A stretch of 9,574 nt of DNA from Gemmataceae bacterium (GTDB taxonomy: Bacteria > Planctomycetota > Planctomycetia > Gemmatales > Gemmataceae): contig JADLBT010000006.1 of assembly GCA_020847555.1 (NCBI GenBank), forward strand, positions 1-9,574. The letters run 5' to 3'. Shown here in pieces: positions 1-6,945 of this stretch (position 1 is its first letter; each line of letters opens with the position of its first letter). Under the pieces are notes generated by a model, which worked only from the letters and a program-made list of their open reading frames with translations, searched no databases and was not told where the DNA came from. The translations under genes and the position numbers were made by a program.

Positions 1-2789
1 AGTTCCTCCTGCGCCACCTTCACGCGCGGGTCCGGCAGGATCTCGACCTTCCCCTGCGGCAATACCTTGCCGTCCACCGTCAGCGTCAGCGTGTAGATCC
101 CGGGGACGGCGAGCGGTCCCTCCGGCGGGGCGCCCCAGTCGAGCTTCGCGCCCTTGATGGCCCGCGCCCGCGAGTAGCGCAGATCCCAGACGAAGCGGTG
201 CAGCCCCGGCTGCTTCGGCAGCGCCGGCTCCTTCTCCGCATGCGTGCCTTCCGGATGCTCCTCCGGCACCTCTGGCTCGACCTTGTCGCTCGTCAGGCGG
301 CGCACCAGCGCTCCCTTCGCGTCGCATACCTCCAGCGTCACTTTCTTTGCCTCGTCCTTCAGGTAGTAGTGGATGTATGCCCCGATCGGCGGGTTCTTGC
401 CGGCGGCCCGCTCCCCCGTTGCGGAGACGGGGCCGTGGTAGCGCCAGCGGACGGCCGGCCGGATCTGGTCGGCCAGCCAGAACGGTCCCGGCCAGTCCGC
501 CTGCCTGCGCCCGAGCCTGTCGCGCAGCGCCCGCACCGGCGTCAGGTCGTCGAAGATCCAGATCGACCGCCCGTGCGTCCCCACCACGAGATCATCGCCC
601 TTGACGATCAGGTCGTGGACGGCCACCGTCGGCAGGTTCAGCTTCAGCGGCACCCACGTTGCCCCGTCGTCCGGCGAGCACACCACTCCGCGCTCGGTGC
701 CGACGTAGAGCAGCCCCTTGCTCCGGCCGTCCGCGCGCACGACGTGCAGGTAGACATCCTGCGGCAACCGATCGCTGAGCCGCTGCCACGTCTTGCCGTA
801 ATCGCTGGTCTTCCACAGGTACGGCTTCAGGTCGTCCATGCGGTGATTGTCCACGACGAGGTAAGCGGTCCCCGCGTCGAACGGCGAAGCCTCGATACCG
901 GCGACCGTCCCCCATTCGGGGATGCCGGGGATGTGCTTCGTCACGTTCGTCCAGGTCTTGTCGCCAGGCCGCTTGACATGGACCAGGCCGTCATCGCTGC
1001 CGGCCCAGAGGAGCCCCTTCGCCTTCGGCGACTCGGCGAGGGCGAAGACCGTGCAGTAAAACTCGGCGCCGGTGTTGTCGCCGGTGATCGGCCCGCCGCT
1101 CCAGCGCTGCTTCGACTTATCGTCGCGCGTCAGGTCCGGGCTGATGGCGTCCCAGGTGCGGCCGGCGTCGGCGGTGCGGAACACGACGTTGGCGGCGTGG
1201 TAGACGACCTTCGGATCGTGCGGCGAGACGAGCAGCGGGGCCGTCCACTGAAACCGATAGCGCAGCTCGCCGGCGCCGAACCCGGATACGGTTACCGGGT
1301 ATCGGCCGATCGGCCGCGCCTGCCGGGTGCGGACGTTGAAGCGCGAGAGGTAGCCGCCGTACTCGCCAGCGTAGACGATGTTCGGGTCGGACGGATCGGG
1401 GGCGGTGAAGCCGGTCTCGCCGCCGCCGACCGTGTACCAGTCGCACAGCTGGATGCCGGCGCTCGAGAGAGAGTTGCTCGGCCCGGCCGCCGTGCCGATG
1501 TCCTGGATGTTGCCGGAGACGTGGTACGGCACGCGGTTGTCGGCGCTGATGTGGTAGAACTGACATAGCGGCAGCCGCGGGGCCTGCCACGTCTCGCCGC
1601 CGTTGACCGTGATGTCCACCCCGCCGTCGTTGCTGTCGATCATGCGCCGCGGATCTGTCGGATCGATCCACAGGTCGTGGTGATCGACGTGGTGCGGCCC
1701 CTTGAGACGCGCGAACGTCTTGCCGCCGTCGATGCTGCGGAGCAGCTGCAGGTTGGGGCAGTAGACGGTATTGGGATTTTTCGGATCGACGTGGACGGTG
1801 CTGAAGTACCACGGGCGGATGCGCAAGTAGCGCTGGCTGTTGACCAGCTCCCACGATCCGCCGCCGTCGTCGGATCGGTACAGCCCGCCCTTCTCCGCCT
1901 CGATCAGGGCGTAAACGCGCCGCGGGTCGCTCGGCGCGACGGCCACGCCGACCCGGCCCCAGATGCCCTCCGGCAGCCCCTTGCCCGCCTTCGGCCCCGG
2001 TGGCTCGGCGAGCGCCTTTGGCTCCTTTTTCGGGTCGGCCCTCGGCCCGAGCCGTTCCCAGGTGTCGCCGCCGTCAGTCGAGCGATACAGCCCGCTGCCC
2101 GGCCCGCCGCTGACGAGTTCCCACGGCCGCCGCCGCGCCTGCCACAGGGCGGCGAAGACGATGCGCGGGTTGGTCGGGTCGAGGCAGACGTCGATGGCGC
2201 CGGTGTCGGCGTCCTTCTTGAGAATCTGTTTCCAGGTCTTGCCGCCGTCGGTCGTGCGATAGACGCCGCGCTCCGGGTTGGGGCCGAACGCCTTGCCGAG
2301 AACAGCCGCGAAGGCGATGTCGGCGTTGCGCGGGTGAACGACGAGGTGGCCGATCTGCCCTTCCTGCTTCCAGACGTGCTTCCAGCTTTTGCCGCCGTCG
2401 GTCGATTGGTAGATGCCGTTGCCGGGTGCGACGTTGCCGCGGATGTTCGCCTCGCCGGACCCGACGTAGATGACATTCGGGTCGGACGGGGCGACCGCGA
2501 CGGCGCCGATGGAGGCAGTCGGCTGGTCGTCGAAGACGGGCTGCCACGTGGTTCCGCCGTCGGTCGTTTTCCAGACGCCACCCGAGGCGGTGCCGACGTA
2601 GTAGATGCGCGGGTCGCCGGGAACGCCTGCCGACCGACTGACACGCCCGCCAGCGGCCGGGCCGATCAGGCGATACTTGAGGTGCTCGAGCGGCTCGGCG
2701 TCTTTTTTCGGCTGGGCCTGAACGATCGCGGTGAGGGCCAGCAGGGCGGCGACGGCGAGGAGCGGCCGGGGTCGGAGCGGGGTCGGCAT
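1..2789 (-). CDS. Secreted BNR/Asp-box (VPS10/sortilin-like) beta-propeller protein, C-terminus cut by window edge
   Basis: One uninterrupted minus-strand frame gives 929 codons and is still open at base 1. The ATG at 2789 is chosen because AAGGA lies 8 bases upstream and the first 25 residues form a Sec signal peptide: Arg-rich start, hydrophobic stretch LLAVAALLALTAIV, likely cleavage at VQA|QP. An in-frame ATG at 2822 has no ribosome site. About ten Asp-box motifs of the S/T-x-D-G-G-x-x-W type recur, starting near residues 74, 127, 177, 235, 304, 351, 393, 538, 660 and 702 (KTTDGGTTW, QSTDGGKSW, RTTDGGKTW, RSTDGGDTW and degenerate forms). Such motifs mark beta-propeller blades in BNR/sialidase-like and VPS10/sortilin-like proteins. 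The visible end (from about residue 780) looks like an Ig-like/FlgD-type beta domain, with GIYTLTLTVDG then LPDPRV, as in related 'glycosyl hydrolase' annotations. Enzyme activity is not shown; a binding or scaffold role is equally likely. It acts outside the cytoplasm. Confidence 0.88.
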   Translation of the reverse strand, partial: MPTPLRPRPLLAVAALLALTAIVQAQPKKDAEPLEHLKYRLIGPAAGGRVSRSAGVPGDPRIYYVGTASGGVWKTTDGGTTWQPVFDDQPTASIGAVAVAPSDPNVIYVGSGEANIRGNVAPGNGIYQSTDGGKSWKHVWKQEGQIGHLVVHPRNADIAFAAVLGKAFGPNPERGVYRTTDGGKTWKQILKKDADTGAIDVCLDPTNPRIVFAALWQARRRPWELVSGGPGSGLYRSTDGGDTWERLGPRADPKKEPKALAEPPGPKAGKGLPEGIWGRVGVAVAPSDPRRVYALIEAEKGGLYRSDDGGGSWELVNSQRYLRIRPWYFSTVHVDPKNPNTVYCPNLQLLRSIDGGKTFARLKGPHHVDHHDLWIDPTDPRRMIDSNDGGVDITVNGGETWQAPRLPLCQFYHISADNRVPYHVSGNIQDIGTAAGPSNSLSSAGIQLCDWYTVGGGETGFTAPDPSDPNIVYAGEYGGYLSRFNVRTRQARPIGRYPVTVSGFGAGELRYRFQWTAPLLVSPHDPKVVYHAANVVFRTADAGRTWDAISPDLTRDDKSKQRWSGGPITGDNTGAEFYCTVFALAESPKAKGLLWAGSDDGLVHVKRPGDKTWTNVTKHIPGIPEWGTVAGIEASPFDAGTAYLVVDNHRMDDLKPYLWKTSDYGKTWQRLSDRLPQDVYLHVVRADGRSKGLLYVGTERGVVCSPDDGATWVPLKLNLPTVAVHDLIVKGDDLVVGTHGRSIWIFDDLTPVRALRDRLGRRQADWPGPFWLADQIRPAVRWRYHGPVSATGERAAGKNPPIGAYIHYYLKDEAKKVTLEVCDAKGALVRRLTSDKVEPEVPEEHPEGTHAEKEPALPKQPGLHRFVWDLRYSRARAIKGAKLDWGAPPEGPLAVPGIYTLTLTVDGKVLPQGKVEILPDPRVKVAQEE

Positions 2790-2897
2790 GTGAGGAATCC
2801 TTGTCGGTGCGACGGGCGACATGGTGAGATGGTAAACCCCGGCCCGTGCGGCGGACAGATGAGCGGGCCGCGATTCGGGCCGCGGTCCGCAAGCGCG

Positions 2898-2953
2898 AAA
2901 AAGCGTCGAGCCGGCGGGGCATGGGTCTGACCCACACCCCGCCGGCTCGACGC
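2898..2953 (-). terminator. Strong intrinsic terminator of the small secreted-protein gene
   Basis: A perfect 17-bp inverted repeat (2903-2919 with 2937-2953) is followed, in minus-strand reading, by five T (2898-2902). The loop contains a second palindrome, TGGGTC/GACCCA, so the hairpin can extend almost to its tip across a 2-nt mismatch. It lies 29 bases beyond the stop codon at 2983 and about 110 bases before the start of the BNR gene, which should separate the two transcripts. Confidence 0.85.
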
Positions 2954-2982
2954 CTTCCTTTCCCCTCCTCGCGGCCCCGCCG

Positions 2983-3339
2983 TCAATTCGTGGCGAGGGA
3001 GACGCGGTTCCAGACGCTACCGAGGTTCCGCAGTTCGATCGTGAACCGGCCGGTCCAGATCGGTCGGAACCGGACCGTCTCCCGGTCGGTCGGGCCGAGT
3101 CCACGGGCGACCACGTTGCCGTTCTCGTCCCGGACGATGATGTCCACGTCCGTGCTCCCGTCCCCGACGATCGACACCACCGCGGTGCGCCCGCCGACGA
3201 AGTATTCCGTCAGGTATCTGCTGGAGTAGGCGCTCACGCGACCCGACCACACCCCGGGTCCGCCTTGCCGATCCGCGTTCACCATCCCGGTCAGAGCCAG
3301 AAAAGCCACCGCCGCCAGAGCCAGGGTCGTCTTCTTCAT
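2983..3339 (-). CDS. Small secreted PPC-like (pre-peptidase C-terminal domain) protein
   Basis: This encodes 118 residues. The ATG at 3339 is preferred because GAGGAG (3348-3353) sits 8 bases upstream. The GTG at 3348 would overlap that site. Residues 1-22 are a Sec signal peptide (MKK, a hydrophobic core ALAAVAFLALTGM, cleavage at VNA|DR). The mature 96 residues look like one beta-sandwich domain: TEYFVGGRTAVVSIVGDG, then STDVDIIVRDENGNVVA, a TDRE turn, FRPIWTGRFTIELRNLG and a final LATN. This order (Gly-rich strand, D-x-D strand with DENGN turn, W/P-x-x-TG-x-F/Y-x-I strand, NLG) resembles bacterial PPC domains, which are normally appended to secreted proteases and hydrolases. Here the domain stands alone. 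The cellular role is unknown. The gene is a single unit with its own terminator, divergent from recG. Confidence 0.82.
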   Translation of the reverse strand: MKKTTLALAAVAFLALTGMVNADRQGGPGVWSGRVSAYSSRYLTEYFVGGRTAVVSIVGDGSTDVDIIVRDENGNVVARGLGPTDRETVRFRPIWTGRFTIELRNLGSVWNRVSLATN

Positions 3340-3347
3340 CGTTGTCA

Positions 3348-3353
3348 CTCCTC
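3348..3353 (-). promoter_or_regulatory. Ribosome binding site deciding the start of the PPC-like gene
   Basis: GAGGAG on the minus strand lies 8 bases before the ATG at 3339, a standard spacing. The alternative GTG at 3348 would begin inside the site, so the shorter protein is favoured. Confidence 0.65.
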
Positions 3354-3470
3354 GTCAGAGGTTCTCTCGGTTGATGGAGCCGGCTTCACCTCGTCGCCGG
3401 CCCCTTGTGTTCTCGCTTCACCTCTGATACGGAGCCCGATCCCGAGTGTTACGCGAGGAAGCAGTTTTTT

Positions 3471-3531
3471 CCCCCGCCCCCCCTGCCCCCCTCTCCCACG
3501 AGGGGGAGAGGGGGGCAGGGGGGTGCGGGGG
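3471..3531. repeat. C-run/G-run hairpin with quadruplex potential on both strands
   Basis: The left arm 3471-3497 consists of C runs broken by G, TG and TCT. The right arm 3502-3531 is its reverse complement apart from one extra T at 3524 and two extra G next to the loop. The result is a stem of about 26 bp with a loop of about 4-6 bases. The right arm reads G5-N3-G6-N2-G6-N3-G5 on the plus strand, and the left arm gives G3-N3-G6-N2-G7-N1-G5 on the minus strand. Both fit G-quadruplex motifs. It lies between divergent genes, 50 bases before the chosen recG start. It resembles the pyrimidine/purine-rich intergenic hairpins of Gemmata-type genomes, and a looser relative occurs at 5726-5770. Confidence 0.7.
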
Positions 3532-3580
3532 TCCGCGGCGGACCTTGCAACGGACTCCCGTATCGGGCACAGTAGGGAGG

Positions 3581-5716
3581 GTGACATCGGCCCCACCCCC
3601 AACCGAACGAGCGCCTGCCGTGTCGAGCGAACCACCCGCCCCAACCAACCTCCTGACTCAGCCCGTCCAGTTCCTCAAGGGGGTTGGGCCGGCCCGGGCT
3701 GAACGGCTGCACCGGCTCGGCATTACGACCGCCTGCGACCTCCTCTTCCACTTCCCGCGCGCCTACGAGGATCTAACCGACGTGCGCCCGGTCGCCGGGC
3801 TGGAGGAGGGCAAGATCCAGACGGTGCGCGGCGAGGTGGTGGAAATCGACGGCCGACAGCTGGGAAACGGCCAGCCGGTGGTGACTGTCGTCCTGAGCGA
3901 CGGCGGCAAGGTCTGCCTGGAGGGCGTCTGGTTCGGCCGGACCCACGCCGCCCGCCGGTTCCGTTACGGCCAGCGCGTCGCCTTCAGCGGTAAGCCGAAG
4001 TGGTATCGCGACCGCTGGCAGATGACGAGCCCGCGCGTCCAGTACCTGGACGCGACGACCGACGACGGCGGCAACTCGGTCGTGCCGGTGTACCCGCTCA
4101 CCGAGGATCTCCAGGCCGAACACCTGCGCCCGTTGCTGCGCCGCGCCGTCGATTGCCTCGGCGACCTCGTTCCCGAAATCCTCCCCGACGAGGTGCGCGT
4201 CAGGCGTGCCCTGCCGGGCGTGCGGGGCGCCCTGGAGCAGGTCCACTTCCCGGCGAACCTGGCCGAGGCGCGGGCCGGGCGGCGGCGCTTCGTCTACGAA
4301 GAGTTCCTGGTGCTGCAGATCGCGCTTGCGGTGCGCCGCCGCGACCTGCGCGACCGGCGGCGCGCCCCGGTGCTCCCCGTCACGCCACAGATCGACGCCC
4401 ACATCCGCCGCCTGTTCCCGTTCGCCCTCACCGAGGACCAGGACCGGGCCGTCGCCGACGTGTGCGACGACCTCGCGGGCGACCGGCCGATGCAGCGCCT
4501 GCTCCAGGCGGACGTCGGCGCCGGCAAGACGGCGGTCGCCGTCTACGCGCTGCTGGTGACGGTCGCGAACCGGCATCAGGCGGCGCTGATGGCGCCGACC
4601 GAGGTGCTCGCCCGCCAGCACTGGGACACGCTGGAGGGCTACCTCGCCCGGAGCCGGGTGCGGCGGCTGCTGCTGACCGGCGGACTGACGGCGCGGGAGC
4701 GGCGCGAGGCGCTGGCGGCCCTGCAGGCGGGCGAGATCGACCTCGTCGTCGGGACGCAGGCACTGGTGTCGGAGGACGTGCAGTTCGCCCGGCTCGGGCT
4801 GGTGGTGATCGACGAACAGCACAAGTTCGGCGTCAACCAGCGAGCCCGCATCCGCCGCCTCGGCGTCGATCCGCACTACCTCGTGATGACCGCCACGCCG
4901 ATCCCGCGCACGGTCGCCCTTACCGTCTTTGGCGATCTCGATTGCTCCACGATCCGCCAGCTCCCGCCCGGCCGCCAGCCGGTCAAGACGCGCTGGCTGA
5001 CGGAGAAGCAGCGCGCGCGCCTCTACCCGTACCTGTGCGAGCAGCTGCGCCAGGGTCGGCAGGCGTTCCTCGTTTGCCCGCTCGTCGAGGAGTCGGAGGG
5101 CCTCGACGTCAAGGCGGCCGAGCAGACCTACGCGGAGCTGAGTGAAGGTCCGCTGCGCGGTCTGCGCCTCGGGCTGCTCCACGGCCGGATGGACGAGGCG
5201 GCCAAGGCGGAGGTGATGGAACGGTTCCGCGACCGACAACTCGACCTGCTGGTGAGCACGCTGGTGGTGGAGGTCGGCGTGGACGTGCCGAATGCGACGC
5301 TGATGGTGGTCGAGCATGCGGAGCGGTTCGGCCTGTCGCAGCTGCACCAGCTGCGCGGGCGCGTCAGCCGGGGGTCGGTCGCTGGCGAATGCTACCTGTT
5401 CACCGGGCCGACCCTCACCGACGAGACGCGCGAACGGCTGCGCGTCTTCACGCGCCTCAGCGACGGCTTCGACCTGGCGGAGGAGGACGCGCGGCTGCGC
5501 GGGGCCGGCGAGTTCTTCGGGACGCGCCAGCACGGGGTGGGCGATCTGCGCTTCGGGGATCTGATCGCGGACCGGGGTCTGCTGGAAGACGCGCGGCGCG
5601 ATGCCTTCGCGGTCGTGGCGGCCGACGCCGGTCTGAAGCGCCCCGAGCATGCGCTGCTGCGGCAGGCCGTGCTGGAGCGCTACGGCCGTACCCTGGACCT
5701 TGCCGAGATTGGGTAG
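3581..5716 (+). CDS. recG: ATP-dependent DNA helicase RecG
   Basis: RecG is a DNA translocase that remodels stalled replication forks, D-loops, R-loops and Holliday junctions. From GTG 3581 the protein has 711 residues (E. coli RecG has 693). In order: a helix-hairpin-like start (FLKGVGPARAERLHRLGI); an OB-fold wedge domain at about 77-150; Walker A DVGAGKT at 311-317; motif Ia MAPTEVLARQH; motif II DEQHKFGV at 411-418; MTATPIPRT at 436-444; VVEVGVDVPNA; and LRGRVSRG at 591-598. The C-terminal RecG signature follows (DGFDLAEEDARLRGAGEFFGTRQ). All catalytic motifs are intact. The frame is open back to GTG 3446, but that stretch translates the intergenic hairpin and is probably not coding. GTG 3581 directly abuts AGGGAGG, an unusually tight spacing; GTG 3620 (698 residues) is a real alternative. 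The function is secure and the start is not. Confidence 0.95.
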   Translation: MTSAPPPTERAPAVSSEPPAPTNLLTQPVQFLKGVGPARAERLHRLGITTACDLLFHFPRAYEDLTDVRPVAGLEEGKIQTVRGEVVEIDGRQLGNGQPVVTVVLSDGGKVCLEGVWFGRTHAARRFRYGQRVAFSGKPKWYRDRWQMTSPRVQYLDATTDDGGNSVVPVYPLTEDLQAEHLRPLLRRAVDCLGDLVPEILPDEVRVRRALPGVRGALEQVHFPANLAEARAGRRRFVYEEFLVLQIALAVRRRDLRDRRRAPVLPVTPQIDAHIRRLFPFALTEDQDRAVADVCDDLAGDRPMQRLLQADVGAGKTAVAVYALLVTVANRHQAALMAPTEVLARQHWDTLEGYLARSRVRRLLLTGGLTARERREALAALQAGEIDLVVGTQALVSEDVQFARLGLVVIDEQHKFGVNQRARIRRLGVDPHYLVMTATPIPRTVALTVFGDLDCSTIRQLPPGRQPVKTRWLTEKQRARLYPYLCEQLRQGRQAFLVCPLVEESEGLDVKAAEQTYAELSEGPLRGLRLGLLHGRMDEAAKAEVMERFRDRQLDLLVSTLVVEVGVDVPNATLMVVEHAERFGLSQLHQLRGRVSRGSVAGECYLFTGPTLTDETRERLRVFTRLSDGFDLAEEDARLRGAGEFFGTRQHGVGDLRFGDLIADRGLLEDARRDAFAVVAADAGLKRPEHALLRQAVLERYGRTLDLAEIG

Positions 5717-5725
5717 AATGGGGTG

Positions 5726-5770
5726 TAACCCCTCCCCCCTCCCTTCGCAGGGAAGGAGGGCCGGGGGTTA
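5726..5770. repeat. C-run/G-run intergenic hairpin downstream of recG
   Basis: TAACCCC (5726-5732) pairs with GGGGTTA (5764-5770), and the inner TCCCT (5740-5744) pairs with AGGGA (5749-5753) around a TCGC loop. C-rich and G-rich segments between them pair with small bulges. It begins 9 bases after the recG stop and ends 18 bases before the kptA relic. There is no T run, so it is not a standard intrinsic terminator, although it could slow or end transcription or stabilise the recG mRNA 3' end. Its base pattern resembles the 3471-3531 hairpin. Confidence 0.55.
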
Positions 5771-5788
5771 GGTTTCCCAGGAGCCCAC

Positions 5789-5959
5789 ATGGAACCGGAT
5801 CTCGTCCACGTCAGCAAATTCCTCAGCCTCGTCCTGCGCCACCAGCCGGACCAGATTGGCCTGGAACTGGATTCGCAGGGTGGGCACGTCTTCTACTGCT
5901 CGGCCAACGGCGTCTGGCTGACGGACCGCGTGCCGGTCGCGTACATTGAGTTCCCCTGA
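5789..5959 (+). pseudogene. kptA: Internally deleted relic of RNA 2'-phosphotransferase KptA/Tpt1
   Basis: The 56-codon frame starts at ATG 5789, with AGGAG 5 bases upstream, and ends at TGA 5957-5959. Residues 1-31 match the KptA N-terminus: VSKFLSLVLRHQPDQIGLEL followed by an acidic/Gly turn (compare E. coli TSKFLSFVLRHKPEAIGIVL). Residues 32-56 match the KptA C-terminus: GHVFYCSANGVWLTD then RVPVAYIEF (compare ENGVWLTSTVAVEFLEW). KptA is normally about 180 residues, so roughly 120-130 central residues are missing and the ends are joined in frame near GG 31-32. KptA uses NAD+ to remove an RNA 2'-phosphate. The Arg-His pair of its catalytic quartet remains (R17, H18), but the central Arg residues and most of the NAD-binding fold are gone, so it should be inactive. 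It lies 72 bases after recG on the same strand and might still be transcribed. An assembly deletion is the main alternative. Confidence 0.85.
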
Positions 5960-5961
5960 CG

Positions 5962-5975
5962 GCGCGGCGCCGCGC
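5962..5975. repeat. 14-bp perfect GC palindrome between convergent genes
   Basis: GCGCGGCGCCGCGC is a perfect palindrome filling most of the 19-base gap between the stop of the kptA relic and the stop of the minus-strand lipoprotein gene. It could form a short hairpin at the end of both transcripts, but no T run follows on either side, so a terminator role is only possible. Confidence 0.4.
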
Positions 5976-5978
5976 AGG

Positions 5979-6530
5979 TCACTTCTCGCCGCGGTGGAAG
6001 CTCACGTTGCGGGTGAGCTTCTCCCCGACGATGGGGACCAGCTTGTCGAGCAGGCGGACGAACGCCTCCGCGTCCATCTCCTTCTGCGAGTAGTACGACA
6101 CGCCGACGACCTTGCCGTCGGTCGTCCAGCTGGCCCGGAAATGGCGGGCGTACGCGGTGCCGTTGACCGTCAGATCCGAACGCTGCTCGTAGCCGACCGT
6201 CACATCCTTGACGACGACCCGGTTCATCTTCGCCAGGGCGGCCTGGTGTGCGGCCACCTTCGCGTCGCCCTCGTCCTCGGAAATCGCCAGGTCGTACCTG
6301 GTCGTCGTTTTGTACACCTTGTCCAGCTCGCGCTTGACGTCGGTCGCCACGCCGACGAGCTGCGTCACGCGCGCGGCCGCCTGTTCGAGGTGTTTCTGGG
6401 CCTGGGCTCGGACGTCCTCCACCACGGCCTGGGGCTCGGCCGGCCTGCACCCGGTCGTGAGCAGGCAGAAGGTGAACAGGGCCGCGGTCGGGACCAGGCT
6501 GCCGACGGATCGTTTCATTCGGACGTTCAT
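5979..6530 (-). CDS. Putative lipoprotein of unknown family
   Basis: This encodes 183 residues. The ATG at 6530 is chosen because AGGA lies 6 bases upstream; a second ATG at 6518 (M5) has no clear site. The N-terminus has Arg/Lys residues, a hydrophobic stretch (LVPTAALFTFCLL) and a lipobox-like LTTGC with Cys at residue 28. The -3 position is Thr rather than the usual Leu/Val, so lipidation is likely but not certain. After the Cys, residues 30-90 are rich in Ala, Gln, Glu, Lys and Val (AVVEDVRAQAQKHLEQAAARV) and look helical or coiled-coil. The second half alternates beta-like segments (RVVVKDVTVGYEQRSDLTVNG, HFRASWTTDGKVVGVSYYS) and ends in a helix and a basic tail. I do not recognise the family. 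It is probably anchored in the envelope. It is convergent with the kptA relic and divergent from the Bax-inhibitor gene. Confidence 0.78.
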   Translation of the reverse strand: MNVRMKRSVGSLVPTAALFTFCLLTTGCRPAEPQAVVEDVRAQAQKHLEQAAARVTQLVGVATDVKRELDKVYKTTTRYDLAISEDEGDAKVAAHQAALAKMNRVVVKDVTVGYEQRSDLTVNGTAYARHFRASWTTDGKVVGVSYYSQKEMDAEAFVRLLDKLVPIVGEKLTRNVSFHRGEK

Positions 6531-6700
6531 GGTTTTTCCTGAGATGGACCCCTCGTGGCGCGTTCTGCCAGCCGAGGAGCCCGGTTGTGGGATGGTGCGG
6601 CGGCGTCGTTGTCGGGTGCCGCCGTCGTTACCCTGTGAGGCTCCGCACCGTGCGAGATATAACGCAGGGACAAGCGACCTGGTGTGCCAAGGAGTTCGGT

Positions 6701-6730
6701 AAAGCCCACGGGCTGCGGCCCGTGGGCTTT
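6701..6730. repeat. Perfect 13-bp hairpin, terminator-like, in a divergent intergenic region
   Basis: AAAGCCCACGGGC (6701-6713) and GCCCGTGGGCTTT (6718-6730) are exact reverse complements around a TGCG loop. The stem starts with AAA and ends with TTT, so it is symmetric and could act in either direction. It has only three T and lies between two divergent promoters, where no known upstream gene would need terminating. It may be a dispersed intergenic palindrome or the end of an unrecognised small RNA. Confidence 0.7.
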
Positions 6731-6945
6731 GAACGAGCCCGTCGCGCACAGCCACTTGAGATCCTTCGCATCCTTCTTCCAGTGATTGTTTCCGCCGCAA
6801 CGGGGTGGAGTGCAACGGAACCCCGGGGCCGCCCTCGACAAAGATCGTATAATACCCCACGGAGCGGCTCAACAGCCTCCCTTGCGGGTTTTACCTGACC
6901 TGCGCGGCGTGCGCCGCCGAGCGGCTGGCTCCCGTCACCGCTGGC

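Noticed and set aside
198..2930. Two long plus-strand frames (about 456 and 417 codons) opposite the BNR gene
   Set aside because: They are low-complexity Arg/Ala/Val/Pro-rich translations with no signal or domain, lying antisense to a strong Asp-box coding frame. High G+C makes antisense stops rare.
3465..3470. Run of six T that might be a terminator tail
   Set aside because: No hairpin precedes it on the plus strand and no plus-strand gene ends upstream. On the minus strand it reads as A.
3446..3580. N-terminal extension of recG from GTG 3446
   Set aside because: It would translate the G/C-run hairpin into Pro/Gly-rich sequence and add about 45 residues not expected in RecG. It is treated as intergenic.
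3773..5650. Minus-strand frame of 625 codons opposite recG
   Set aside because: It is a shadow of recG: composition is dominated by Arg, Ala, Leu, His and Gln, with no recognisable domain, while the plus frame carries every RecG motif.
6527..6841. Minus-strand frames of 104 and 47 codons in the intergenic region
   Set aside because: Both translate across the perfect palindrome at 6701-6730 and give no recognisable protein. The 47-codon frame does have GAAGAAGG upstream, but that alone is not enough.
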